Shown one piece after another: positions 36,281-45,157 of a DNA stretch of 64,000 nt. Origin of the DNA: Aeromicrobium sp. PE09-221 (GTDB lineage Bacteria > Actinomycetota > Actinomycetes > Propionibacteriales > Nocardioidaceae). Both the position numbers and the translations under genes were made by a program. Under the pieces are notes generated by a model. The model searched no databases. It saw nothing but the letters and a program-made list of their open reading frames with translations, and was not told where the DNA came from. Every line of letters begins with the position of its first letter. Position 1 is the stretch's first letter. Location of the stretch: contig NZ_MIJB01000015.1 of assembly GCF_002174305.1 (NCBI RefSeq), positions 41,251 to 105,250 on the forward strand, read 5' to 3'.

Positions 36281-37360
36281 ATGCGCGCGGCGGTGCTTCA
36301 TACATTCGGCGACGACCTGGCCTTCGAGGAGGTCTCCCTCGAAGCTCCCGACCCGGACGAGGTCGTGGTGCGGACCGTCGCCTCCGGGGTGTGCCACACC
36401 GATCGCACCATGCAGAAAGGGGCCAATCCGCTGCCCCTCCCCCTCATTCTGGGTCATGAGGTCTCCGGTGTCGTCGAGGCGGTGGGCCGGAACGTGACCT
36501 ATGTGCGACCGGGTGACCACGTGGCGACCTGCGCCTCGTCCTTCTGCGGCACCTGTCGCTGGTGCCAGCGAGGGGCGCTCCAGCACTGCGAGAACAAGGG
36601 CCGATCCAGGCCGGCCGGACGACCACCACGCCTGAGTCTCGACGGCACCCCCGTCGAGCCCTTCGTCGGCCTCGGGGGTTTCGCCGAACAGCTCCTGGTC
36701 CACGAGCGGACCCTGGTCAAACTCCCCCAGGAGATGCCGCTCGACAAGGCCGCGCTGCTGGGCTGTGCCGGCATCACCGGACTCGGGGCGGTCCGCCATG
36801 CCGCCCAGGTGCAGGCGGGGGACACCGTCGCAGTGATCGGCTGCGGGGGTGTGGGCCTGAACGCCGTCATGGGCGCCCGACTGGTGGGAGCGAGTCGCAT
36901 CATCGCGATCGATCGCATCCCCGCCAAGCTGGACTTCGCCCGCCGACTCGGCGCGACCGATACGATCGACGCCTCCCGGGTCGATGCCGTCGAAACAGTG
37001 CGCGAGCTGACCGGCGGCGGGGTCGACCACGCGATCGAGGTGGTCGGCATCGGCCCGACGATCGAACAGGCCTTCGCCATGCTCGACACCATGGGCACAG
37101 CCACGGTGGTCGGCGTCGCACATCCGGATCTGCAGGTACAGATCCCGGCTGCCCAGCTGTTGCTCGAGAAGCGCATCCAGGGCACCAAAATGGGATCGAC
37201 CCGCTTCCGGCTCGACATCCCCTTCTACTGCGATCTCTACCTGAGCGGCCGGCTCGATCTCGACGCGCTGCTGAGCCGGACGATCGACCTGGTCGATGTC
37301 AACCTGGCGCTGAAGGACCTCGACGCCCCCACCGGTGCTCGCACCGTGGTCACCTTCTGA
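36281..37360 (+). CDS. Zinc-dependent alcohol dehydrogenase, class III-like MDR
   Basis: The 359-residue medium-chain dehydrogenase has GVCHTDRTM, the LGHEVSGVV motif, a structural-zinc lobe (SFCGTCRWCQRGALQHC) and GCGGVGLNAVMGARLVGASRIIAID at the Rossmann fold. It should oxidise a secondary or primary alcohol with NAD+. An AAGGGCGG ribosome binding site precedes the ATG. It begins about 80 bases downstream of the BadI-like gene on the opposite strand and shares the TTGATGATCAGCAAT site. This supports linked regulation of ring hydroxyl oxidation and ring cleavage. Confidence 0.9.
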   Translation: MRAAVLHTFGDDLAFEEVSLEAPDPDEVVVRTVASGVCHTDRTMQKGANPLPLPLILGHEVSGVVEAVGRNVTYVRPGDHVATCASSFCGTCRWCQRGALQHCENKGRSRPAGRPPRLSLDGTPVEPFVGLGGFAEQLLVHERTLVKLPQEMPLDKAALLGCAGITGLGAVRHAAQVQAGDTVAVIGCGGVGLNAVMGARLVGASRIIAIDRIPAKLDFARRLGATDTIDASRVDAVETVRELTGGGVDHAIEVVGIGPTIEQAFAMLDTMGTATVVGVAHPDLQVQIPAAQLLLEKRIQGTKMGSTRFRLDIPFYCDLYLSGRLDLDALLSRTIDLVDVNLALKDLDAPTGARTVVTF

Positions 37361-37391
37361 TCCAGCGGGTCGCTTCATCGCAAAACCACCT

Positions 37392-37419
37392 TTGACAAAA
37401 CTATGCGAATAGTTAATAT
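37392..37419 (+). promoter_or_regulatory. Consensus-like promoter with palindromic operator in its spacer
   Basis: TTGACA at 37392-37397 and TAATAT at 37414-37419 are separated by 16 bases. The spacer holds AACTATGCGAATAGTT (37399-37414), a 6-base inverted repeat around GCGA. The overlap of the palindrome with the -10 suggests repression of the ligase-to-enoyl-CoA hydratase operon. A TSS near 37426 would leave a short leader with AAAAGGAGG before the ATG at 37439. Confidence 0.7.
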
Positions 37420-37438
37420 GGAAGCAAAAGGAGGCGCC

Positions 37439-38914
37439 ATGGAGGGCGTGGACGCGTGGGTCCGCAAATGGGCCGAGATCAACCGTGACGGAGTCGCCCT
37501 CACGACCGGCGATCGACAACTGACCTGGGCCGACCTCGACCGTCGTGTCGATGCGCTTGCCCACCTGTTGAAGGAACGCGGCATCGCTCCCGGCGACCGA
37601 GTCGGCTGCCTGATGAACAACTCGCCGGAGTTCCTCGACGCGCTCTACGCGACGTCACGGCTGGGCGCCATCTTCACTCCGTTGAACATCCGTTATGCCG
37701 CACCCGAGCTCGATTTCGCCGTCCAGCATGCGGGGATCTCGCTCATTCTCACCGAGGAAGCCTTCCGTCCGCTCATCACCGAGGCAGGTGCGGACGTCGA
37801 CCTGCTGTGGACCTCGCAGTGGCCCGAGCCTCGCCCGGATCTCCGAGTGGACCCGGCCGGCTCCTGGGCGGACGACGGATTCTTGCTCTTCACCTCCGGG
37901 ACCACCGGAACCCCGCGGGCCGTCCTCCACGCCCAGGAAGCACTGCTGTGGGGCTCGATGGACGCCGTGATGATCCACGGATACCGAAGCGAGGACAAGC
38001 TCGTCACCGCCCTACCCCTCTGTTACACGGGGGGATTGAACGTGGCCACCTCTCTCGCCCATGCCGGAGCCGAACTCATTCTCGCCGATTCCGCCGACCC
38101 ACAGCACCTGCTGGGGCTCATCGAGCGACACCACGCCACCATCTTCCACGGGGTGCCCACCATGTGCGAACGTCTCGTGGCGAGCGAGAACTGGCCGCGG
38201 GCCGATCTCTCGTCCCTGCGCCTCGCCAGGACGGGAGGAGCTCCCGTCTCTGCCGCCCTGATGGAGGCCTTCGCGGCGCGGGGTGTGCCCTTGACACAGG
38301 GATACGGTCTGACTGAGTCGGGTGGCACGGGTCTCACGCTGCCCGCACGCGAGGCGCGACACTACGGCAAGACCGGCCGGCCGACCTTCTGCGTCGAGGC
38401 CAAGGTGGTCGATCCCGAGACCGGAGCCGAGGTCGCTCCCGACCAGGTGGGAGAGATCCTGCTGCGCGGTCGGCAGATCATGCGCGGATACTGGAACGAG
38501 CCGGAGGCGACCGCAGGCACGCTCCGCGATGGTTGGCTGTGGACCGGAGACCTGGGAAGCGTCGACCCGGAAGGCCTCTTCACGATCACGGGTCGATCGA
38601 AAGACCTGATCGTGACCGGCGGACTCAACGTCTATCCAGCCGAGGTCGAGCACGTTCTCACCCGACTGGAGGGAATCCTGGAAGCCGCAGTCATCGGGCT
38701 CCCCTCGCAGCGATGGGGAGAGGAAGTCGCAGCCGTGGTCGTCGCGGGTGGCAGCAACGTGCCGGAGCAGGAGATCATCGAGCACTGCCGTCGGCATCTG
38801 GCCGATTACAAGTGTCCGAAACGGGTCGTCTTTGTCCAAGGACCGCTACCTCGCACGGCATCGGGCAAGGTCGTGAAGCGAGAACTCGCCTCCTATGTGT
38901 CGGCGCGGGGGTGA
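37439..38914 (+). CDS. AMP-forming acyl-CoA synthetase
   Basis: The 491-residue adenylate-forming ligase has FLLFTSGTTGTPRAVLHAQ, QGYGLTESGG, LWTGDLGSVDPEG, GRSKDLIVTGGLNVYPAEVE and a terminal PLPRTASGKVVKREL lysine motif. ATG 37439 follows AAGGAGG and lies downstream of a strong promoter. An earlier in-frame ATG at 37403 lies inside the promoter and is not used. It opens an eight-gene set (ligase, racemase, crotonase, LLM, two dehydrogenases, crotonase) that looks like one route for a methyl-branched acid. Confidence 0.93.
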   Translation: MEGVDAWVRKWAEINRDGVALTTGDRQLTWADLDRRVDALAHLLKERGIAPGDRVGCLMNNSPEFLDALYATSRLGAIFTPLNIRYAAPELDFAVQHAGISLILTEEAFRPLITEAGADVDLLWTSQWPEPRPDLRVDPAGSWADDGFLLFTSGTTGTPRAVLHAQEALLWGSMDAVMIHGYRSEDKLVTALPLCYTGGLNVATSLAHAGAELILADSADPQHLLGLIERHHATIFHGVPTMCERLVASENWPRADLSSLRLARTGGAPVSAALMEAFAARGVPLTQGYGLTESGGTGLTLPAREARHYGKTGRPTFCVEAKVVDPETGAEVAPDQVGEILLRGRQIMRGYWNEPEATAGTLRDGWLWTGDLGSVDPEGLFTITGRSKDLIVTGGLNVYPAEVEHVLTRLEGILEAAVIGLPSQRWGEEVAAVVVAGGSNVPEQEIIEHCRRHLADYKCPKRVVFVQGPLPRTASGKVVKRELASYVSARG

Positions 38915-38920
38915 GCTCTG

Positions 38921-40027
38921 ATGCCAGGACCTCTTGAGGGACTACGGGTCCTCGAACTCGGAGGGATCGGACCCGGACCGCACGCGGCGATGATCCTCGG
39001 CGATCTCGGCGCCGACGTCGTCCGTGTGGATCGGCCCTCGACGAATGTCCTCACACCGGTACCGGAGAAGGATCAGTTACTGCGCAATCGCCGCTCAGTG
39101 ACCGCCGACCTCAAGGATCCGGACGATCTGGCGCGCGTGCTCACGTGGGTGGACGATGCCGATGTCCTCATCGAGGGTTTCCGCCCAGGAGTCGCCGAGC
39201 GCATCGGGATCGGTCCCGATGAGTGCCGCCATCGCAACCCGCGGCTGGTCTACGGCCGCATGACCGGGTGGGGGCAGGATGGGGCGATGTCCCACCTGGC
39301 CGGGCACGACCTGAACTTCGTGGCCATCACCGGTGTGCTGAGCGCCATCGCCCGTGAAGGACAACCACCCACCGTCCCCCTCAACCTCGTCGGAGACTAT
39401 GGCGGCGGCTCCATGCTGCTGCTCGTCGGGATCCTGGCGGCGCTGTGGGAACGCGAGAGATCCGGTGAGGGCCAGGTCATCGACGCCTCGATGGTCGACG
39501 GGATCGCCTTGCTGAGCCAAGCGTTCTGGAGCCTACGCGGTCGAGGGGAATGGGTCGGCGAACCCGCCAGCAATGTGGTCGACGGCGGTGCCCCCTTCTA
39601 CGACGTCTACGAATGTGCCGATGGAGGCCATCTGGCGATCGCGCCCCTGGAACCGGGCTTCTACTCGATCCTTCTGGAGCGCCTCGGTCTCTCCTCGGAA
39701 TCCCTGCCCCCACAGTTCGACCGGGCTCGCTGGCCCGAGCTGCGAGAACACATCACCCACGCGGTCAAGGTCCGCTCTCGGGACGAGTGGACCGCGGTCT
39801 TCGCCGATACCGACGCATGTGTGACGCCCGTGCTCTCCTTCGATGAGGCAGAACATCATCAACACCTCCGCTCCCGAGGCACGCTGATCGATGTGGGAGG
39901 GGTCGTCCAAGCCGCACCCGCACCCCGGTTCTCGCGCACGCCCCCAGAGACACCCCGCCCTCCCCGTCGCCAAGGCCAGGACAACGACGCCCTCTCCGAG
40001 AACGGGTGGGGCGATGCTCGCCGATGA
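38921..40027 (+). CDS. Alpha-methylacyl-CoA racemase
   Basis: The 368-residue CaiB/BaiF family protein is closest to AMACR rather than to a CoA-transferase: LEGLRVLELGGIGPGPHAAMILGDLGADVVRVDRP, the catalytic His in GHDLNFVAITGVL and the Asp in VIDASMVDG. It inverts the 2-methyl stereocentre of branched acyl-CoA so that dehydrogenation can proceed. Its position between a CoA ligase and an acyl-CoA dehydrogenase pair supports isoprenoid-like substrates. The C-terminus overlaps the next start by 14 bases. Confidence 0.9.
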   Translation: MPGPLEGLRVLELGGIGPGPHAAMILGDLGADVVRVDRPSTNVLTPVPEKDQLLRNRRSVTADLKDPDDLARVLTWVDDADVLIEGFRPGVAERIGIGPDECRHRNPRLVYGRMTGWGQDGAMSHLAGHDLNFVAITGVLSAIAREGQPPTVPLNLVGDYGGGSMLLLVGILAALWERERSGEGQVIDASMVDGIALLSQAFWSLRGRGEWVGEPASNVVDGGAPFYDVYECADGGHLAIAPLEPGFYSILLERLGLSSESLPPQFDRARWPELREHITHAVKVRSRDEWTAVFADTDACVTPVLSFDEAEHHQHLRSRGTLIDVGGVVQAAPAPRFSRTPPETPRPPRRQGQDNDALSENGWGDARR

Positions 40028-40751
40028 ACCCCTGCTCACGCGCACGGTCGACGGAGTGCTGACAACGACTCTCAATCGACCACGCCATAAGAACGCGCTC
40101 TCGCGAGCACTCCGGGAAGAACTGGCGACATTGTGGGAAGGTGTGCGCAGCGACCCCTCGGTCCGCTGTGTGGTCGTCACCGGGACCGGTGATTACTTCT
40201 CAGCGGGAGCGGACGTCTCTGAACTCGACGATATGAGGTCGGACGATGAGGCGCGCGGCATCGGTTTCACACCCGCCGAGCTCGACGTGCCCGTCGTCGT
40301 CGCGCTCAACGGGCCATGTATCGGTGGCGCGCTGCGCTTCATCTGCGATGCCGATGTCGTCCTCGCCACCGAGGAAGCATGGCTGCGCGACCCGCACGTC
40401 ACCTTGGGAATCTCCAGCGGCCCGATGGCTTTGGAACTCGTGTCTCGTGGAAACCCGCTGGCCATCGCCCCCTTGATCCTCGGCGGCTCCGACATCACGA
40501 TGTCCCCCTCCGATGCACATGGCGCGGGCCTGATCTCCGAAGTGGTCCGGGCAGAGCGCCTCGCCGAGCGCACCGCAGAGCTCTCCGAGACCTTCGCGGC
40601 GCAACCGGCCACGGGGATGAGGGCGGCACTCCAGTCACTGCGCAGCGCCCGCTCCGTCCTATCGGAGAAACAACGGCGCAGCGCATGGGCAGCGACCAGG
40701 CAGAACCTGGCACTCGACTCACGAGACGACGTCTCGATGAAGGAGGTCTGA
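40014..40751 (+). CDS. Crotonase-family protein lacking canonical hydratase glutamates
   Basis: The 245-residue product has the crotonase fold motifs (NRPRHKNALSRAL, GDYFSAGADVSEL) but GGALRFICDAD has no Glu, and the second catalytic position reads DPHVTLG. It could be an isomerase, hydrolase or decarboxylase rather than a 2-enoyl-CoA hydratase. It overlaps the racemase gene and is followed immediately by an LLM oxidoreductase. Confidence 0.82.
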   Translation: MLADEPLLTRTVDGVLTTTLNRPRHKNALSRALREELATLWEGVRSDPSVRCVVVTGTGDYFSAGADVSELDDMRSDDEARGIGFTPAELDVPVVVALNGPCIGGALRFICDADVVLATEEAWLRDPHVTLGISSGPMALELVSRGNPLAIAPLILGGSDITMSPSDAHGAGLISEVVRAERLAERTAELSETFAAQPATGMRAALQSLRSARSVLSEKQRRSAWAATRQNLALDSRDDVSMKEV

Positions 40752-40752
40752 T

Positions 40753-41784
40753 GTGACCACTGACACGACATTCGGGTTCGGCATGGTGACCGCACAGCGA
40801 CATCCCGACGACCCACGCACCGACACGGAGATCTATGCCGACACCATCGATCTGTGCGCCTACGCCGAGGACCTCGGCTTCGACGCGGTCTGGTTGTCCG
40901 AACACCACTTCGTCGATGACGGATACATGCCGAGCCTGCTCCCCGTCGCGGCCGCTGTGGCCATGCGCACCTCGCGGGTGCGGATCGGCACCGGAATCAT
41001 GGTGGCACCGCTACACGATCCGTTGAGGCTCGCGGAGGATGCCGCGACCGTCGACCTGCTGTCGGCGGGAAGACTGGTGCTGGGCATCGGCGCCGGCTAC
41101 CGCGACGAGGAGTTCGCCGGATTCGGCAAACCGAAGGAGCGGCTCGGCGCCGCGCTGGATCGCACCCTCGACGTCCTGCGCGATGCATGGGGCCCGGGGG
41201 TTGTGGAGGCCGACGAGCACACGGCCCCCGTATCGGTGACTCCCAAGCCTCATCGACCAGGAGGTCCTCCCATCTGGATCGGGGCGCGCACATCCGGCGG
41301 GATCCGGCGGACGGCGCGGCGGGCCGACGGACTGCTGGCCGCGCGCGTGTCACCCGAAGAACTGCGCGAACAGGTCTCCTCGCTGCTCACCATGGCTCAC
41401 GAGGCCGGACGCGAGCCCGGCGACCTGGAAGTGGGCGTCCATACGCCGGTATTCGCCTGGCCCCACGATGCTTGGGACCGCATCGAGCCCTATATCCACT
41501 ACTCGGAGTGGAAGTACAAGGACATGGGCGGCACACCCTATGGGCAGCGGGACGGAGATCGCGCCAGGCCACCCGCGATCAGCCCACGTACCCGGGAGAT
41601 ACTCCGCAGCACCGCGCTCGTCGGCACCCCAGAAGAGGTCGCCGCCGGCGTCCGACGCTATCGCGATGCCGTCGAGGGCGTTCCCTTCCACTTCATCCCG
41701 CGGCTCTACTGGCCCGGGATGCCCCCCGCCCTGCAGCGTGAGGCCATGGCGTGCTTCGCCGAGCACGTCCTACCGCTGGTGTGA
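40753..41784 (+). CDS. Luciferase-like (LLM class) flavin/F420-dependent oxidoreductase
   Basis: The 343-residue protein has FGFGMVTAQRHPDDPR, the AEDLGFDAVWLSEHHF motif typical of the luciferase-like superfamily, RIGTGIMVAPLHDPLRLAEDAATVDLLSAGRLVLGIGAGYRDEEF and PIWIGARTSGGIRRTARRADG. The GTG start overlaps neither neighbour but follows GGAGG by six bases. In this operon it may oxygenate or reduce an acyl-CoA ketone or ring intermediate. FMN and F420 both remain possible cofactors. F420 is favoured only by the co-located biosynthetic genes. Confidence 0.86.
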   Translation: MTTDTTFGFGMVTAQRHPDDPRTDTEIYADTIDLCAYAEDLGFDAVWLSEHHFVDDGYMPSLLPVAAAVAMRTSRVRIGTGIMVAPLHDPLRLAEDAATVDLLSAGRLVLGIGAGYRDEEFAGFGKPKERLGAALDRTLDVLRDAWGPGVVEADEHTAPVSVTPKPHRPGGPPIWIGARTSGGIRRTARRADGLLAARVSPEELREQVSSLLTMAHEAGREPGDLEVGVHTPVFAWPHDAWDRIEPYIHYSEWKYKDMGGTPYGQRDGDRARPPAISPRTREILRSTALVGTPEEVAAGVRRYRDAVEGVPFHFIPRLYWPGMPPALQREAMACFAEHVLPLV

Positions 41785-41831
41785 TTCCCCCGGCGGCCCC
41801 GGATGCCGATAGCGAAGGATCTGAGAGAACC

Positions 41832-43004
41832 GTGCGAATTTCCTACACCGAGTCCCAGGAGCGCTTCCGCAGGGAAGTGCGAGAGTACTATGCCGACCTG
41901 CTGACACCCCAGATGCGTGCAGCCTTCGCGTCCGCCGAGGAAAGCGGCACGGCCTATCGCGAGGCTGTCCGGCGGCTGGGGGAGGACGGCTGGCTGACCG
42001 TCTCATGGCCTCGTGAATACGGAGGTCGGGGACTGAGCCCGATGGAGAGCTATATCTTCTTCGAGGAGACCCAGCGCGCGGGCGTGACGATCCCGCACCT
42101 GACCACCAACTCCGTCGGTCCCACCCTGATGCGATTCGGCACCGAAGAACAGCGCTCCTACTTTCTGCCGAGGATCGCGCGCGGCGACCTCCACTTCTCG
42201 ATCGGCTATAGCGAGCCGGACGCGGGATCTGATCTAGCCGCATTGCAGACCCGAGCCGTCCGGGACGGGGATCACTATGTCATCAACGGACAGAAGATCT
42301 TCACGAGTCTCATCCAGCACGCGGACTTCGTCTGGCTCGCGGTACGGACCGACCCAGATGAGAAGCGCCACCGGGGCATCTCCATCCTCATCGTTCCCAC
42401 CGACGCACCGGGGTTCTCCTGGACGCCGATCCACACCCTGCGTGGCGGCTTCACCAGCGCGACCTACTACCACGACGTCCGTGTCCCGGTCGGCAACCTC
42501 GTCGGTACGGAGAATGAAGGCTGGCAGCTCATCACCAGTCAGCTGAACGCCGAACGAGTGACCATCTGCCCGGTCGGTGTCGTCTATCGACGGTTGGAGG
42601 AGGTGCTCGCCTGGGCCCGGCGCACGGAGGCGCCGGACGGTCGTCGGATGATCGACCAGGAATGGGTCCAGATGAAATTGGCGATCGTCGAGGCCAAGGC
42701 CGAGGCGCTGCAGCTCCTGAACTGGAGGATCGCCTGGGCCGCCGAGCACGGCGAGGTGTCAGGGGCCGATGCCTCGGCGATCAAGGTGTACGGAACGGAG
42801 ATGTACGTCGAGGTCTTCCGCCACCTCATGGACATCGTCGGCGAGGACGCACTGCTCGCGGAGGGAACACCCGGTGCGCTGCCCGACAGTCTGGAGGCGG
42901 CGATGCGATGGAGCGTCCTGATGACCTTCGGCGGCGGCACCAATGAGGTCCAGCGCGAGATCATCGCGCGCGCGGGTCTGGGCATGTCCCGTGCCGCTCG
43001 CTGA
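41832..43004 (+). CDS. Acyl-CoA dehydrogenase, catalytic subunit of a probable heteromeric pair
   Basis: The 390-residue enzyme has HFSIGYSEPDAGSDLAALQTRAV, an AERV segment (LNAERVTICPVGV) where a relocated Glu base is expected, and a C-terminal FGGGTNEVQREIIARAGLG. It resembles the ChsE/FadE26-29 type acyl-CoA dehydrogenases, which need a non-catalytic partner. The next gene, 32 bases away, encodes such a partner. GTG 41832 gives MRISYTESQERFRREV, consistent with the family start. Confidence 0.88.
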   Translation: MRISYTESQERFRREVREYYADLLTPQMRAAFASAEESGTAYREAVRRLGEDGWLTVSWPREYGGRGLSPMESYIFFEETQRAGVTIPHLTTNSVGPTLMRFGTEEQRSYFLPRIARGDLHFSIGYSEPDAGSDLAALQTRAVRDGDHYVINGQKIFTSLIQHADFVWLAVRTDPDEKRHRGISILIVPTDAPGFSWTPIHTLRGGFTSATYYHDVRVPVGNLVGTENEGWQLITSQLNAERVTICPVGVVYRRLEEVLAWARRTEAPDGRRMIDQEWVQMKLAIVEAKAEALQLLNWRIAWAAEHGEVSGADASAIKVYGTEMYVEVFRHLMDIVGEDALLAEGTPGALPDSLEAAMRWSVLMTFGGGTNEVQREIIARAGLGMSRAAR

Positions 43005-43036
43005 TCAGCGCACCGACAGACAACGGAGGTAAACAG

Positions 43037-44155
43037 GTGGATTTCAGCATCGATGAGGATGTCATCAGTCTTCGGGACCTCGCAGCAGAGATTCTCGCCG
43101 ACCAGTCGACGCCCCAGCACCTGAGCGCGCTCGATGACGAGGGCGTCTGGTTCGATACGCGGACCTACTCCCTGCTGGCCGAGGCCGGTGTGCTCGGGGC
43201 GCTGCTGCCAGAGGACGTGGGCGGTGCCGGGATGGGGCCACTCGGAGCCCACCAGGTGCTCGAACAGATCGGCTACCGAGTGGCGCAGGTTCCGCTCTGG
43301 GAGAGCCTCGCTGTGGGCGGGGCCATACTGGCGCGACACGGCGATCCGGAACAGCAGGCCCGTCTCATCCCCGGTCTCATCGACGGTGGCGTAGTGATGA
43401 CAGTCGGCCTGCACGAGGCGGCAGGAACACATCACCGGCATCCCCGGTGCTCGGCGACCCCCACAGAGACACCGGGGGTATGGACATTGAGCGGCGCGAA
43501 GACCCACGTGCCCTTCGCGCGGCAGGCCCAGCAGATCTTGGTCTCGGCGACCACCGACGCGGGGGCGATCGGAGTGTTCCTCCTCGACCCCAGCTCCCCG
43601 GGGGTCACCATCGAGGACCAGGTCTCGGTCTCGCGCCGGCCGATCGGCCTGGTCACCCTCCACGAGGCACGCGCCGAGATCCTTGGCGAGCTGGACGGCG
43701 TGCTCGATGATCTGCTCATCCATGCGGAGACTGGTCTGGCCGCGATGCAGCTCGGCAACTGCGATGCGGCGCTCCGGACCGCGGTGGAGTACACCTCTCA
43801 ACGACATCAATTCGGTCAGCCGATCTCGAGCTTCCAGGCGGTTCGGCAGCGCCTCGCGGACTGCTGGACCGATGTCCAGGCCATGCGTCTGACGTCCCTC
43901 CAGGCGTCCTGGGCACTCCACGAATGCGGCGATCCGGCGGAATCCGATCGGGCCGGTGCGATCGCAAAATTCTGGGCAGCCGATGCCGGACACCGGGTGC
44001 TCTCTGCGGCCCAGCACGTCCACGGAGGGATCGGTATCGACCTGGACTATGGCCTCCATCGGCATTTCCGGCTCGGCAAACACATCGAGTTCACCCTCGG
44101 ATCAGCCAGCGATCAACTCAGGCGCATCGGCCACCGGTACGCCACATCTGCTTAA
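43037..44155 (+). CDS. Acyl-CoA dehydrogenase-like, non-catalytic partner subunit
   Basis: This 372-residue acyl-CoA dehydrogenase homologue has weakened FAD and substrate motifs (no EPDxGSD-like segment; MTVGLHEAAGTHH instead), and it ends with LGSASDQLRRIGHRYA rather than the usual YEG/GGGT signature. The helical C-domain pattern (SQRHQFGQPISSFQAVRQRLAD) is preserved. In actinobacterial steroid operons, FadE26/27 and FadE28/29 pairs form alpha2beta2 tetramers of this sort. The fused gene at 10536 may be the single-chain counterpart. The GTG start follows GGAGGTAAACAG. Confidence 0.85.
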   Translation: MDFSIDEDVISLRDLAAEILADQSTPQHLSALDDEGVWFDTRTYSLLAEAGVLGALLPEDVGGAGMGPLGAHQVLEQIGYRVAQVPLWESLAVGGAILARHGDPEQQARLIPGLIDGGVVMTVGLHEAAGTHHRHPRCSATPTETPGVWTLSGAKTHVPFARQAQQILVSATTDAGAIGVFLLDPSSPGVTIEDQVSVSRRPIGLVTLHEARAEILGELDGVLDDLLIHAETGLAAMQLGNCDAALRTAVEYTSQRHQFGQPISSFQAVRQRLADCWTDVQAMRLTSLQASWALHECGDPAESDRAGAIAKFWAADAGHRVLSAAQHVHGGIGIDLDYGLHRHFRLGKHIEFTLGSASDQLRRIGHRYATSA

Positions 44156-44163
44156 GGACCCCC

Positions 44164-45051
44164 ATGACCAACGGACTCGTTACGCTGGAGGTCGGCGATG
44201 GTGTCGCCTCCATCACCCTGAACCGGCCGGAGAAGCTGAATGCGATCAGCCTGGAACTCTGGGATGACCTCGAGGCGGCGCTCGAGGAGGTCCGCGGCGG
44301 CTCCGTCGTCCGCGTGGTTCGCATCAAGGGCGCGGGGAGGGCTTTCTGCTCCGGATACGACATGACCAGCAGCTCCTCGGTCTACAGCATGGCTCCGCCC
44401 GACCGAGCGCATGGCGCCACCCCCGGTGAGCGCAAGCCGACCGAGCTGGGCGAGTCCCTACTGGTGCGGGACCGTGAGAGGCTGCGCGAGAATATCGAAC
44501 GGTGGTTGCGGATCTGGAACTACCGCAAGCCGATCATCGCGCAGGTCCACGGTCATTGCCTGGCCGGTGGCCTCGATCTGATCGGAGTGGCCGATATCGT
44601 GTGTGCCTCCGAGGATGCTCGTTTCGGCCATCCCGCCTCGCGTGGCCTCGGGATCCCCCCTACGCTCGGCATGCTGCCGATGAAAATCGGGGCCGCGAAG
44701 ACGAAGCGTCTGCTCTTCACCGGCGACACCATCGATGGCCTCACGGCCGAGCGCATCGGACTGGCCGATGAGGTCTATCCCGTCGACCAGCTCGACACCC
44801 AGACGCTGGCGCTCTGTCGTCGCATCGCAGGCGTTCCCTCCGATGCCCTCAACCTGCACAAGCACGTGGTCAACCGGTGGTCCGAGATCATGGGGCTTCG
44901 GCTCGGTGCCTTGGAAGGGGCCGAGTTCGATGCCATGTTCCATGTGACACCGGCCAGCGAGGAATTCGGTCGCATCGTGGCCGACCAGGGACTGAAAGCG
45001 GCATTGGCCTGGCGAGATGCCGCCTTCGTGGAGCCATCCGAGACCGAGTAG
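44164..45051 (+). CDS. Crotonase-family protein
   Basis: The 295-residue product has ITLNRPEKLNAISLELWDDL and AFCSGYDM, but the region that carries the hydratase acids reads AGGLDLIGVADI and FGHPASRGLGI, so the usual Glu pair is replaced by Asp and His-Pro-Ala. The activity may be isomerase or hydrolase. The protein is about 30 residues longer than standard crotonases, with an insertion around residues 70-100 (YSMAPPDRAHGATPGE). It closes the ligase-racemase-dehydrogenase operon. Start ATG 44164 lies eight bases after the previous stop. Confidence 0.83.
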   Translation: MTNGLVTLEVGDGVASITLNRPEKLNAISLELWDDLEAALEEVRGGSVVRVVRIKGAGRAFCSGYDMTSSSSVYSMAPPDRAHGATPGERKPTELGESLLVRDRERLRENIERWLRIWNYRKPIIAQVHGHCLAGGLDLIGVADIVCASEDARFGHPASRGLGIPPTLGMLPMKIGAAKTKRLLFTGDTIDGLTAERIGLADEVYPVDQLDTQTLALCRRIAGVPSDALNLHKHVVNRWSEIMGLRLGALEGAEFDAMFHVTPASEEFGRIVADQGLKAALAWRDAAFVEPSETE

Positions 45052-45157
45052 TTGTCGGATCATTGACGACATCTGAAGAGGTACAGGCGAAGAGATACGA
45101 CGACCTCTGCAGGGTGGGGTGAGCCGGCCGCCTCGTTGCTGGCGGGTCGCGCCCCAG

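Noticed and set aside
36254..37564. A 436-codon minus-strand frame opposite the Zn-alcohol dehydrogenase
   Set aside because: It crosses an intergenic promoter and the operator at 36224 lies next to its end; no motif is recognisable.
42584..44083. A 499-codon minus-strand frame opposite the acyl-CoA dehydrogenase pair
   Set aside because: No domain signatures or ribosome binding site; the sense strand has strongly conserved acyl-CoA dehydrogenase motifs.
45052..45157. Terminator between the converging crotonase and MaoC genes
   Set aside because: Only a 6-base AGAGGT/ACCTCT pair with a long loop was found, which is not convincing.
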